Positions 6,608 through 14,464 of a stretch of 17,242 nucleotides of DNA are shown piece by piece. The notes under the pieces were generated by a model. The model did not search any database, was not told the DNA's origin, and saw only the letters and a program-made list of their open reading frames with translations. Source of the stretch: DASQJL01 sp035689165 (lineage in GTDB: Bacteria > Eisenbacteria > RBG-16-71-46 > SZUA-252); assembly GCA_035689165.1 (NCBI GenBank), contig DASSLZ010000184.1, forward strand, positions 1 to 17,242, in the 5' to 3' direction. The position numbers and the translations under genes were made by a program. How positions within the stretch are numbered: the stretch's first letter is position 1; every line of letters starts with the position of its first letter.

Positions 6608-9082
6608 CTACGCGGCCCCTTCCAGAAGGTACAGCTCCGTCATGATGACGACGTAGGTGTAGGCGTAGCCGTCGCCGTCGCGAGCCTGCCGCACGCCCAT
6701 CACCCCCTCGATCCCGGTCGGATCGGGAGGCTGCGCGACGAGGTGGGGTTCGCGCTGCCCTGTCTTCACATCGATCCGGTAGACCTGCACCGGCGGCGGA
6801 CCCGGCAAGAACGCATAGACCTGCCGGCTGTCGGCTCCCCATCCCATCACGCGCTCCCCTCGGGCCATGCCGGGGATCACGACGGGATCGCCCCCGGCCG
6901 CGGGATGGAGCCGCACGATGAAATCCTGCCCGCTCATCGCGATCCAGGAGCCGTCGGGGGAGACCTGGGGGATCCCCGCGCCCACGTCGGTCTCCGAGAA
7001 AAGCCTGCGCTCGCCGGTGACGAGGTCGACAAGATACGGTCTCATGCTCCCCTGCGCGTCGGCCGCGATGATCGCCGCGCGGGATCCGTCGGGAAAGAAG
7101 GCGCCGGCATGGAACATGAGGTCCCCGAGCGAAATCGTGCGCGGCTCGCCGATCCCCGTGGGAATCACCGTGAAGCAGTGCGGGTCGGCGATGTTGACGC
7201 TGAGGACCCACGTGCCGTCGGGCGTGATGTCCTGAGCGCTTCCCTCGCCGATCGCGATCGCGGGGGATCCGTCGGTTCCGCGGATGCAGACCAGGCGGTG
7301 CTGCCCGCCTCCCTCGCCGCTCTCGTCGAAGAGGACGGTGCTCCCGTCGGCCGTGATCGCGCGCATCAGGGACCAGTCGTACCAGCTGAGATCCCGCTCC
7401 CGATCCTCGCCGGGCGCCTTGGCGATGATGCCGGCGCGCTCGTGTCCGTGGACCACGAGGACGTCGCCCCGCGGCGACAGGTCCTGGAGCGTGAGCGAGC
7501 CGGGGACCCGGAGAATGGTCCGGCTCGAGCCGTCGAGGGAGAAGCGCATCAAGCTGCGGTTCGCACCCATCGGCGCCGCCGTGCACCAGAGACTCTTTCC
7601 GTCCCGGCCCCAGGCGAGTCCCTGGGCCGAGGCGAAGTCGGTGGAGATCACGCGAATCTCCTTCCCGCGCTCGGCGATGCAGATCCGCCCCGCGTCGTCG
7701 GCTCGGTAGTCGTGGTCGATGAAGGCCACGCGCGCGCCGTCGGGAGAGACCCGGGGGCTGCCGATCCATCCCAACGTCTCGTGCAGCACCGTGCCCACCG
7801 GGTACTCGAGAATCGCCTTCCCTTCCTTGTGCCGCACGATCGCGAGCGTCCGTCCGTCCGGGGCCCAGTCCGCGGAAGCAACGTTGTCGAGGAGCGGCCG
7901 TGGCGTGCCTCCCGCCATCGGGAGCCGCGCCAGCGTGCCGTCGTAGATGTAGCCGCCATAGAAGCGCCGATTCAGGACGAGCGCCATCTCTCCCGTGGCG
8001 GAGATGGCCTGGACGTCGGCCCGCTCCAGACGCAGCGGCCGTGAATCGGGATTCGACGTGTGCACCCAGAAGAGCTCCTTTCCCCCGCCCTCCCAGGCCG
8101 CGGTGTACACGACCGAGTTCCCGTCCGAGACGAATCGCGCGCTGGACACGATCCCGCGGCGAAAGGTGAGCCGGCGGAGGGAATGGATGGCGGGCTCCTC
8201 GGACGCGGCCGCGGAGCCCGCTCGCATGTCCTCGGCAAGGTGCTCGAGGAAGAAGGCGAGATCCGCGGCGCAATGGAACCGATCGGCGGGGCGCTTCTCC
8301 AGACATTTGCGGATGAGGCGGGCCAACCCCGGCATCTGCGCGGAGACGTCCTCGGGCAGGGCGGGCGCCTCCTGCGTGAGGATGGCCGCCGCAGTCTCGG
8401 TCGGAGTCTCGCGCGCGAAGGGGTGGCTGCCGGTGATCAGCTCGTAGAGCATCGCACCCAGCGCGAACAGATCGGTGCGCGCGTCGACCGCCTCGCCGCG
8501 GAGCTGCTCGGGGGCCATGTAGCGGGTGGTTCCGATGAGCGCGCCGGCCTCGGTCCCCTCGGTGGCCCGGGTCCGCGTCACGCCGGGCCCGTCCGTGCCA
8601 TCGCGAACGAGCTTGGCGATCCCGAAGTCGAGGATCTTGGCGCGGCCCTCCGACGTCAGGATCACGTTCTCGGGCTTCAGATCCCGGTGGACGATCCCCC
8701 GCGCGTGGGCCGCTTCGAGTCCACGGGCGATCTGGGCGATGCAGTCGATCGCCTGGCGCACCGTGAACCCGGAGCCCGCGATCCGCTCGCGCAGGCTTCG
8801 GCCGTCGAGGAACTCGGAGACGAGATAGGGAGTGCCTTCGGATTCGCCGACGTCGTAGACGGTCACGACGTTGGGGTGATTGAGCGTCCCCGCCGCACGG
8901 ACCTCCTGCTCGAACCGGCGCAGACGCTCAGGCTCGAGCGCGACGCCCGAGCCGATCGTCTTCACGGCGACGTCGCGCCCCAGCCGCGGATCGCGCGCGC
9001 GATAGACCTCCCCCATGCCGCCGGCCCCTACGAAGGCCACGACCTGGTAGGGACCGACGTTCGTTCCCAACGGAAACCGCAT
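6608..9082 (-). CDS. Ser/Thr protein kinase (Hanks type) fused to a beta-propeller
   Basis: Eukaryotic-like kinase of 824 residues. The kinase domain (about 12-270) has every key residue: P-loop GAGGMG (19-24), K41 in VAVK, helix-C E60, HRDLKPEN (132-139), DFG (152-154) and APE (190-192), so it should be active. The activation segment is long and threonine-rich (T169, T171, T174, T177, T185, T186), consistent with autophosphorylation. Residues about 305-815 form a TolB/WD40-type propeller with repeated SPDG/TPDG strands such as WAPDGRTLAIV, VSPDGARVAFID and ITPDGTWVLSV. Many related fusions carry a membrane helix between the two parts; none is visible here, so the protein is probably cytoplasmic. 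The propeller likely binds a protein partner. It starts 27 bases after the DUF4242 gene and is the last gene of the long minus-strand cluster. The Shine-Dalgarno sequence is weak (GAGGGAAG, far upstream). Confidence 0.95.
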   Translation of the reverse strand: MRFPLGTNVGPYQVVAFVGAGGMGEVYRARDPRLGRDVAVKTIGSGVALEPERLRRFEQEVRAAGTLNHPNVVTVYDVGESEGTPYLVSEFLDGRSLRERIAGSGFTVRQAIDCIAQIARGLEAAHARGIVHRDLKPENVILTSEGRAKILDFGIAKLVRDGTDGPGVTRTRATEGTEAGALIGTTRYMAPEQLRGEAVDARTDLFALGAMLYELITGSHPFARETPTETAAAILTQEAPALPEDVSAQMPGLARLIRKCLEKRPADRFHCAADLAFFLEHLAEDMRAGSAAASEEPAIHSLRRLTFRRGIVSSARFVSDGNSVVYTAAWEGGGKELFWVHTSNPDSRPLRLERADVQAISATGEMALVLNRRFYGGYIYDGTLARLPMAGGTPRPLLDNVASADWAPDGRTLAIVRHKEGKAILEYPVGTVLHETLGWIGSPRVSPDGARVAFIDHDYRADDAGRICIAERGKEIRVISTDFASAQGLAWGRDGKSLWCTAAPMGANRSLMRFSLDGSSRTILRVPGSLTLQDLSPRGDVLVVHGHERAGIIAKAPGEDRERDLSWYDWSLMRAITADGSTVLFDESGEGGGQHRLVCIRGTDGSPAIAIGEGSAQDITPDGTWVLSVNIADPHCFTVIPTGIGEPRTISLGDLMFHAGAFFPDGSRAAIIAADAQGSMRPYLVDLVTGERRLFSETDVGAGIPQVSPDGSWIAMSGQDFIVRLHPAAGGDPVVIPGMARGERVMGWGADSRQVYAFLPGPPPVQVYRIDVKTGQREPHLVAQPPDPTGIEGVMGVRQARDGDGYAYTYVVIMTELYLLEGAA

Positions 9083-9109
9083 GAGAAAGGACTTCCCTCT
9101 TGCTGTGGC

Positions 9110-9403
9110 CTACAGGCGCACCATCGCGCTCTGCTCGCTGCTCGCCGGGTCGATGATCGCCTTTACCTCTTCGATCCGGTTCGCCGGGAATCCTCCACGC
9201 TTGGCGTGCTCGCGGACCATCTCGGCGTTCTCCGCGTGGTACACGCAGTAGATCTTGTCCGCCGTGACGTAGCTGTGGATCCACTGGATCTTCGGACCCA
9301 TGTCGCTCAGCACGCCGCAGGACTTCTGGGAAATGGCCATCAGGTCCTTGGCGGTGGCGCCGCCGATCTTGGGGATATCGCGCTCGATCACGTACTTGGG
9401 CAT
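9110..9403 (-). CDS. DUF4242 family protein (SCO4226-like)
   Basis: Small alpha-beta ferredoxin-like fold protein of 97 residues matching the DUF4242 family: MPKYVIERDIP at the start, AISQKSCGVL (23-32), IQWIHSYVTADKIYCVY (39-55) and REHAKRGGFPANRI (64-77). A Streptomyces member, SCO4226, binds nickel; possible ligands here are C29, H43, C53, H56 and H66, but which bind metal is not known. The family's cellular role is not established. The ATG is well supported by CAGGAGGGAGCC just upstream. It lies 46 bases downstream of the DinB-like gene and 27 bases upstream of the kinase gene on the same strand. Confidence 0.9.
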   Translation of the reverse strand: MPKYVIERDIPKIGGATAKDLMAISQKSCGVLSDMGPKIQWIHSYVTADKIYCVYHAENAEMVREHAKRGGFPANRIEEVKAIIDPASSEQSAMVRL

Positions 9404-9449
9404 GGCTCCCTCCTGGGCATGGGCTGTCGGTGCGTCCGGGGAGGAAAGT

Positions 9450-9974
9450 CTACATCATGGAGAGATAGGCCCGCCAGGGACCGACCGCCTCGCGGTACTG
9501 CCGCCCCAGGGTCTGTGCGATCTGCCGGAGGTGCCCCAGGTCGTGCGCCGTCCACGTGGCCAGATGCTGCCGCAGGGTCACGGGGCCCAGCTCGGGATGA
9601 AGCCCCCGGCGGTCGAGATCGGCGGGCGTCATGGCCAGCCCGCGGAGCGTCGTCACGTTCTGGGCGCGGAGCGCGGTGAACTCTTCCAGGAGCGACGCGA
9701 GCGAGCGTCCGCGCGTCGCCTCGAACATCGCCTCGCGGTCGAACGGCGGGAAGGGTTCGGAGTCGCCCTTCTGAAGGATGTGCTTCACGCGGGGGATCCA
9801 GTCGGTCTTCTCCCCGTGGAGCAGGTGCCCCACCACGTCGAACGCGCTCCAGGTCCCCGGCCCGTCGGTCGCACGGACCCAGGCGTCCGGCAGCCCGCTG
9901 AGCAGCGCGCGGAGCGCCGCCGGAGTCCGCTCGAGGAGCGGGATCGAGAGCTCGGGGGTGTACTCGAGGCCCAT
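9450..9974 (-). CDS. DinB-like metal-dependent protein
   Basis: Protein of 174 residues of the DinB/YfiT four-helix-bundle superfamily (DinB_2 type). The presumed metal triad is H50 (VVGHLLHGE) with H144 and H148 (TAHDLGHLRQI). Superfamily members include thiol-S-transferases that use bacillithiol or mycothiol, and many uncharacterised stress proteins; the reaction here is unknown. The frame is open far upstream, but that extension is arginine-rich and lies antisense within the NUDIX-MBL reading frame, so the ATG at 9974 next to the conserved N-terminal helix was chosen. It follows the NUDIX-MBL gene by 32 bases and has no strong Shine-Dalgarno sequence. Confidence 0.88.
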   Translation of the reverse strand: MGLEYTPELSIPLLERTPAALRALLSGLPDAWVRATDGPGTWSAFDVVGHLLHGEKTDWIPRVKHILQKGDSEPFPPFDREAMFEATRGRSLASLLEEFTALRAQNVTTLRGLAMTPADLDRRGLHPELGPVTLRQHLATWTAHDLGHLRQIAQTLGRQYREAVGPWRAYLSMM

Positions 9975-10006
9975 GGCCGGAGCATAGACCTCTGCGCGCC
10001 GTTCCG

Positions 10007-11509
10007 CTATCCCGTCGCGCGAACGAGGCCGTTCTCGCGCGCCACGCGTCCCTCTTCCTCCAGCTTCTCGAGATGCGCGAGCAAGGTCCGCGCGGAGAGC
10101 GCGGGATCGGCCGTCGGCGTGTCGTCGTAGACGCGGAGGCGGAGATCCTCCTCGCCCAGCGGCCCCGCTTCGAGCACGCGCAGGATCTTCCCCTCGCGCA
10201 GCCGCCGGTGCTCGATCAGGGCGTCGAGCATCCGCGCCACCCCGCGGTTGGGCGCGCCGTGACCGGGAATGAGGGCGGTGATGCCGATGCGGCGGAGCCG
10301 CGTCAGGGTGGCCAGGTAGTCGCGGAGGTTTCCGTCGGGCGGCGCGATGATCACGGTGCCGAGCCCCGAGACCACGTCGCCGGCGATCAGCGTGCGCGAT
10401 GTCTCCTCGAAGAAGGCCAGGTGGGAACGCGAGTGACCCGGCGTGGCCAGGACGCAGAGCCGGCGCGGGTGGCGGCCGGAGAGCTCGATCCGGTCCCCCT
10501 CGGCCAGCGCGCGATCGATCGGGATCCGCTCGGCGACGTCGGCGTGGGCCCACACGGGACAGGCGTACCGCGCGCGCACTGCCTCGACGCCGGCGAAGTG
10601 GTCGCGGTGGCGATGCGTGAGGAGGATGGCGAGGACCCGGCCGCGCGAGCCCTCGGCTTCCTCGACGACCTGGTACAGGGCCTCCAGCTCATCCGGGTTG
10701 TCGCTCCCCGGGTCTACGATCACCACGTCCGAGTCCCCCACGACCACGGCGTTCGTGTGCGTGGCCGGCGGTAGGGTCTCGGTCTTCAGCGGAATCATCG
10801 TGATCGCGGGGCGCACGTGGACGTAGCGGGAGGGAACGCCGTTCGCCTCGGGAATGTCGTGCAGCCGTCCGGGCAGCCCGTGGCCTCCCTGGGCGAGCCG
10901 CTGGATGACGTAGAGCGTGGGCATCGCGAGCACGATGCGGTCCTCGTCCCACATCTTGAGCGCTACCGCGGGATCCACCCACGCGCCCGATTCCAGCTCG
11001 CCAGGCCAGACGTCGGGCTCGCTCGGCTCCGGCATGTCGATCAGGAAGAAGTTGGTGTTGAAGCGCGCGCGGCTGAAGTGCGGCGTGATCCACCGCCCGC
11101 ACGGCACGTACCGCGCCGGGTCGAAGCGGAGTCCCCACCGGCGCTCGACCGTCTCCCAGAAGGCCGACTTGCCGTCGAGCACGTCCCGCCGGTGGCGCCG
11201 CTGCTCCTCCAGCTGGGGCGCCGACCCGTGGAATCCTAGGAGGAGCCCCGTCTCCTCGAACGCCTCGCGCGCGGCGCAGCGCGCCATGGTGCGCAGATTT
11301 TCGTCCGGATCCTCGCCCAGGGGTCCGTCCTCGTGCGCGTACCGGCCGCCCGGGAAGGAATGGAAGCCCCCGAGAAACGGATTCGCCTCGGAGCGGCGCA
11401 CCCATAGGAGCTTCAGCCCTACCTCGCGCGAGATCAGGATCGTGCTCGCCGCGGGGCGGAGCGGCGGCGCGGCCGAGGGGGCGCTCTCGGGCGCCGGCGT
11501 CGCGCTCAT
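10007..11509 (-). CDS. NUDIX hydrolase fused to an MBL-fold metallohydrolase
   Basis: Two-enzyme fusion of 500 residues. The N-terminal part (about 18-235) is NUDIX, with FPGG at 52-55 and REAFEETG at 81-88; the box is stretched by an insertion between the glycine and the RE element, and the later WITPHFSRARFNTNFFL stretch resembles NUDT19-type CoA diphosphatases. The C-terminal part (about 255-430) is a metallo-beta-lactamase fold resembling LACTB2: THRHRDH gives H299, H301, D303 and H304, with H359 (TPGHS), D378 (AGDVVSG) and H417 (PGHG), a full two-metal site. A helical, winged-helix-like tail follows (about 430-500), as in LACTB2. The ATG was chosen because it forms an ATGA overlap with the methyltransferase stop; a frame open 22 codons further upstream lies inside that gene. 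Likely substrates are a CoA or nucleotide diphosphate and an ester, thioester or RNA bond; neither is proven. Confidence 0.9.
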   Translation of the reverse strand: MSATPAPESAPSAAPPLRPAASTILISREVGLKLLWVRRSEANPFLGGFHSFPGGRYAHEDGPLGEDPDENLRTMARCAAREAFEETGLLLGFHGSAPQLEEQRRHRRDVLDGKSAFWETVERRWGLRFDPARYVPCGRWITPHFSRARFNTNFFLIDMPEPSEPDVWPGELESGAWVDPAVALKMWDEDRIVLAMPTLYVIQRLAQGGHGLPGRLHDIPEANGVPSRYVHVRPAITMIPLKTETLPPATHTNAVVVGDSDVVIVDPGSDNPDELEALYQVVEEAEGSRGRVLAILLTHRHRDHFAGVEAVRARYACPVWAHADVAERIPIDRALAEGDRIELSGRHPRRLCVLATPGHSRSHLAFFEETSRTLIAGDVVSGLGTVIIAPPDGNLRDYLATLTRLRRIGITALIPGHGAPNRGVARMLDALIEHRRLREGKILRVLEAGPLGEEDLRLRVYDDTPTADPALSARTLLAHLEKLEEEGRVARENGLVRATG

Positions 11510-12414
11510 TCGACGAGCACCAGGGGGAGCGACTCGCGCAAGGCGCGGATGTGCTCCGGCGAGGTGCCGCAGCACCCGCCGAGCACCTGCGCTCCGAGGC
11601 GCATCCAGTCCTTCGCGAGGGCCGCGAAGCGCTCGGGAGTGACGGACGGGTCGAAGCTCCAGGCGCCGGTGGGTCCCACCACGCCGGCGTTGGGATAGCC
11701 GCCGAAGGGGAGATGGGTGGCGCGGCTCATGACGTCGAGGCAGGCGGCGGTCTCGTCGAGCGGCGTGCAGTTCACGAGCACGGCCGCGGGCAAAAGCGGC
11801 TCGACCGCGCGGACGGCGTCGGCGAGCGGCTCGCCCGAGAAGAGCCGGGCGCCGCCGCGGCAGACGAAGCTCACCGTGAACGGGAGCCCGGTCGCGCGGG
11901 CGGCGCGCGCGGCGGCCGTCGCCTCGTCGATCCGGTTGAAGGTCTCGAGCAGGAGAATCTCGGCTCCGGAGCGCGCCAGGCGCTTCGCCTGGTCGTCGTG
12001 CTCGCGCTCCATCGCTTCCTGGGGGGGCGCGTCTTCCGGCCGGTAACAGTCCTCGAGCGGCCCCAGCGAGCCGCCGATCCAGACGGTCCGTCCCGCGGCA
12101 CCGCGATCGCGCCCCTCAGCCGCCAGTCGAAGCGCGATCTCGGTCAAGCGGTCCGCGTCCCCCGCCGGCCGGCCCACTTTCGCCATCACCCGCGGCGTGG
12201 TCCGGAACGTGTCGGCCGCGAGCACGTCGGCGCCGGCGCGCGCGTAGTCCTCGTGCACCTGGCGCAGCGTGTCGGGCGCGTCCAGGATCGCCTGCGCGCT
12301 CCAGAGCGGAAGCGGCGTGGCGACGCCGCGGCGCTCCAGCTCGGTGCCGAGTGCGCCGTCCAGAAGGACCAGCTCGCCGCGCTCGAGGCGCTGATGGATC
12401 GGGTGCGGAGCCAT
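11506..12414 (-). CDS. Homocysteine S-methyltransferase family protein
   Basis: Zinc-dependent methyltransferase of 302 residues with the MmuM/BHMT-type TIM-barrel. The strand-one motif LDGALGTELERRG (18-30), DTFRTTP (68-74) and GSLGP (115-119) are present, and the zinc ligands are C216 (VNCTP) and C281/C282 (GGCCGTSPEH). The size matches stand-alone enzymes that methylate homocysteine with S-methylmethionine or S-adenosylmethionine; MetH cobalamin and folate modules are absent. The donor cannot be told from sequence. It starts 34 bases after the patatin gene without a clear Shine-Dalgarno sequence and overlaps the NUDIX-MBL start by four bases, so the two proteins are probably made from one message. 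Confidence 0.93.
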   Translation of the reverse strand: MAPHPIHQRLERGELVLLDGALGTELERRGVATPLPLWSAQAILDAPDTLRQVHEDYARAGADVLAADTFRTTPRVMAKVGRPAGDADRLTEIALRLAAEGRDRGAAGRTVWIGGSLGPLEDCYRPEDAPPQEAMEREHDDQAKRLARSGAEILLLETFNRIDEATAAARAARATGLPFTVSFVCRGGARLFSGEPLADAVRAVEPLLPAAVLVNCTPLDETAACLDVMSRATHLPFGGYPNAGVVGPTGAWSFDPSVTPERFAALAKDWMRLGAQVLGGCCGTSPEHIRALRESLPLVLVE

Positions 12415-12448
12415 GCGAGAACGCGCGGGTGCGGGGGTGCTGCTCCGC

Positions 12449-13630
12449 TCAGCCCCCGGCGAGCGCCTCGTCGGCGGGATTCAAGCCGTGGAACTGCATC
12501 AGCTCCTGGATCACGGCGCGGCGTCTCTTGAGAATGGACGTCATCGAGGTATAGCCGTAGCGGAGGATCGCTTCCCGCTCCTGGACGCTCATGGTGTTGT
12601 GCAGGAAGAGGATCACCTCGCTGGAGGAGGGCTCGATCCGATACATCTTCACCTCCGGAAACTCGGCCTGGTAGCGGCGGATCTCGCCGTCCAGACGCAC
12701 TCTCGTTTCGATGCGCGAAGCCTGGTCGTGGATGAAGGACATTCCCTTCTCCTTGATCCGCGCGCACTTTCCGTCCCGCCGGGGGATGCAGACCGCCTCC
12801 TGGTCGTTCGAGATGTTGACCAGGGGGTTGATGATGAGGATGGTCGAGGCTCCGGCCTTGATGGCCACGTCCAGGTGCGCCACCTTCCCCGTCGATCCGT
12901 CGATGTAGTCGCGCCCTTCCACCTTGAAGGGGCGGAAGAAGAGCGGGATCGCCGAGGAAGCGGCGACGGCGTGCGAGAGCGGGACGTTCTCGGCGTCGAC
13001 GGCGCCGAAGACGCGCCGGGTTCCCAGGTCGAGATCGGTCGCCGGGATGTAGAGCTCACGCTCGATGTCGGCGAAGCTGTCGGTCTTGCCGTGCGCTTCC
13101 AGCACCTTCGCGAAGAACCGCTGGTAGTTGTCCAGCGCGAAGAGCCCCGCCGGCAGGCGCTCCTCCACGTAGTGCATGAACTCGAACGGCGAGGGGCGCA
13201 CCCGCTGGCGCAGGCACTCCACGAAGTAGCCCGGCATGGACAGCCCCATCTTGATCCCCGAGAACAGGATCGCCCACCGGTTCACGTCGTACATGTCGCC
13301 GCGCTTGAAGTGGAGCGACGAATCGGAGTTGGTGAGGAGCGCCCAGTAGGTCTTCCGGATCGGAATCCCTTTGGCGAGGAGACCGGCCACGGTAGCCCCC
13401 GCGCTCACCCCGATGTAGATGTCGAAGCCGGTGCTGGAGAAATCGAAGCCGAGGAAGTCGTCGAGGGCGGCCAGGCAGCCGATCTCGTAGTAGGCCCCGG
13501 CCAGGCCGCCGCCGGAGAGGCTGAGCGCGATGCGCTTCCGGCGCGTGGCCGCCGTGGCACCGGAAGTCGATCGCCGCCAGGCGGCCCTGGCTTCGGCCGA
13601 GCTTCCGAAATCCGGATGGGAGTTGGTCAT
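12449..13630 (-). CDS. Patatin-like phospholipase family protein
   Basis: Lipid acyl hydrolase of 393 residues with the patatin Ser-Asp dyad. The oxyanion-hole loop SGGGLAGAYYEIG is at 39-51, the nucleophile is S76 in GVSAGA (74-79), and the partner Asp is D244 in YIDGST. The patatin domain covers about 33-270; the remaining C-terminal part (about 270-393) is helical and ends in basic residues (KRRR) that might touch acidic membranes. No signal peptide or transmembrane helix is seen, so it acts in the cytoplasm or on the inner membrane face. The ATG lies in an ATGA overlap with the upstream SDR stop and follows AGGGA. The lipid class is unknown; phospholipid, acylglycerol or storage-polymer esters are possible. 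Confidence 0.93.
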   Translation of the reverse strand: MTNSHPDFGSSAEARAAWRRSTSGATAATRRKRIALSLSGGGLAGAYYEIGCLAALDDFLGFDFSSTGFDIYIGVSAGATVAGLLAKGIPIRKTYWALLTNSDSSLHFKRGDMYDVNRWAILFSGIKMGLSMPGYFVECLRQRVRPSPFEFMHYVEERLPAGLFALDNYQRFFAKVLEAHGKTDSFADIERELYIPATDLDLGTRRVFGAVDAENVPLSHAVAASSAIPLFFRPFKVEGRDYIDGSTGKVAHLDVAIKAGASTILIINPLVNISNDQEAVCIPRRDGKCARIKEKGMSFIHDQASRIETRVRLDGEIRRYQAEFPEVKMYRIEPSSSEVILFLHNTMSVQEREAILRYGYTSMTSILKRRRAVIQELMQFHGLNPADEALAGG

Positions 13631-14424
13631 CGTTCCCTATCAGGATAACGGAAGAGCGCGTTCATCACGCGGTCCGAAATCCCGGGGAACATGAGATTCA
13701 CCCAGGCGAACGCCCGATTCCACGAGGGGACGTAGTGGTCGGGAGGATTCCGGTGGAGCGCGTGAACGAGGGCCGCGGCCACCTGCTCGGGGCGCAGGAT
13801 CGTGCCCGCGGGCCCCGAGCCCAGGGCGCGCTCGCGCCCGGCGCGATCCACGAACGGGGTCTCGACCGCGGCCGGAAGGAGCAGCGTGACGCGGACCCCG
13901 CGCGGGCCAAGCTCCCGCCGCCAGGATTCCGTGAGCCCGGAGATCGCGAACTTGGTGGCGCTGTAGTAGCCGTAGTGGACCGGCGCGACCCGCCCGGCCA
14001 TCGAGCCGATGTTCACGATGGCGGCGCCGGGGCGGCCGAGCAGCGTCGGCAGCGCCGCGCGCGTCATGCGCACGGTCCCGAGGAGATTCACCTCGACCAT
14101 CTGGCCGATCTCGGCGTCGGTGGCCTCGGTGAGGCCGCGGAGATAGCCGATGCCCGCGATGTTGACCAGGGCGTCCAGCGCGCCGAAGCGCGCCGTGGTC
14201 GCGGCGACGGCGCGGGCGCAGTCTTCAGCGCGGGTCACGTCGCCGGAGACGGCGAGGGCTTCCCCTCCGGCCGCGGCCACCTCGGCCGCCAGCGCGGCGA
14301 GCGGAGCCTCGCTCCGGGCGAAGAGCGCCACGCGCGCGCCCGCCGCGGCCAGCCGGAGCGCCGCCGGCCTGCCGATGCCGCCGCTCGCCCCGGTGAGGAG
14401 GACCGTCCTCCCCTTAAGCTCCAC
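13627..14424 (-). CDS. SDR family NAD(P)-dependent oxidoreductase
   Basis: Classical short-chain dehydrogenase of 265 residues. The cofactor loop TGASGGIG is at 11-18, NIAG at 88-91 (NNAG in most relatives), and the catalytic set is N113, S141, Y154 and K158 (YSATK). R37 after the second strand suggests NADPH. The C-terminus has a hydrophobic/aromatic tail (HYVPSWNRAFAWVNLMFPG) seen in lipid-linked SDRs, which may help it sit at the membrane. The start is GTG at 14424; an in-frame stop lies four codons upstream, so no longer version is possible, and no clear Shine-Dalgarno sequence is visible. It begins 40 bases after the S9 peptidase stop and overlaps the patatin start by four bases, implying coupled translation. 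Confidence 0.93.
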   Translation of the reverse strand: MELKGRTVLLTGASGGIGRPAALRLAAAGARVALFARSEAPLAALAAEVAAAGGEALAVSGDVTRAEDCARAVAATTARFGALDALVNIAGIGYLRGLTEATDAEIGQMVEVNLLGTVRMTRAALPTLLGRPGAAIVNIGSMAGRVAPVHYGYYSATKFAISGLTESWRRELGPRGVRVTLLLPAAVETPFVDRAGRERALGSGPAGTILRPEQVAAALVHALHRNPPDHYVPSWNRAFAWVNLMFPGISDRVMNALFRYPDRER

Positions 14425-14464
14425 GCGTACGCTTCATCGTGACCCCGCCCCTCCCGTCCACCGC

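Noticed and set aside
3783..6656. A 957-codon open frame on the plus strand
   Set aside because: It is rich in Arg, Gly and Pro, lacks any family motif, and lies across the hydrolase (antisense) and E1 (other frame), both with complete catalytic signatures. It is a GC-driven shadow frame.
9975..10553. N-terminal extension of the DinB-like protein
   Set aside because: It is Arg-rich and overlaps the NUDIX-MBL coding frame; the family fold begins at the ATG at 9974.
11510..11575. 22-codon extension of the NUDIX-MBL protein
   Set aside because: It lies inside the end of the methyltransferase gene, and the ATGA overlap is the more natural start.
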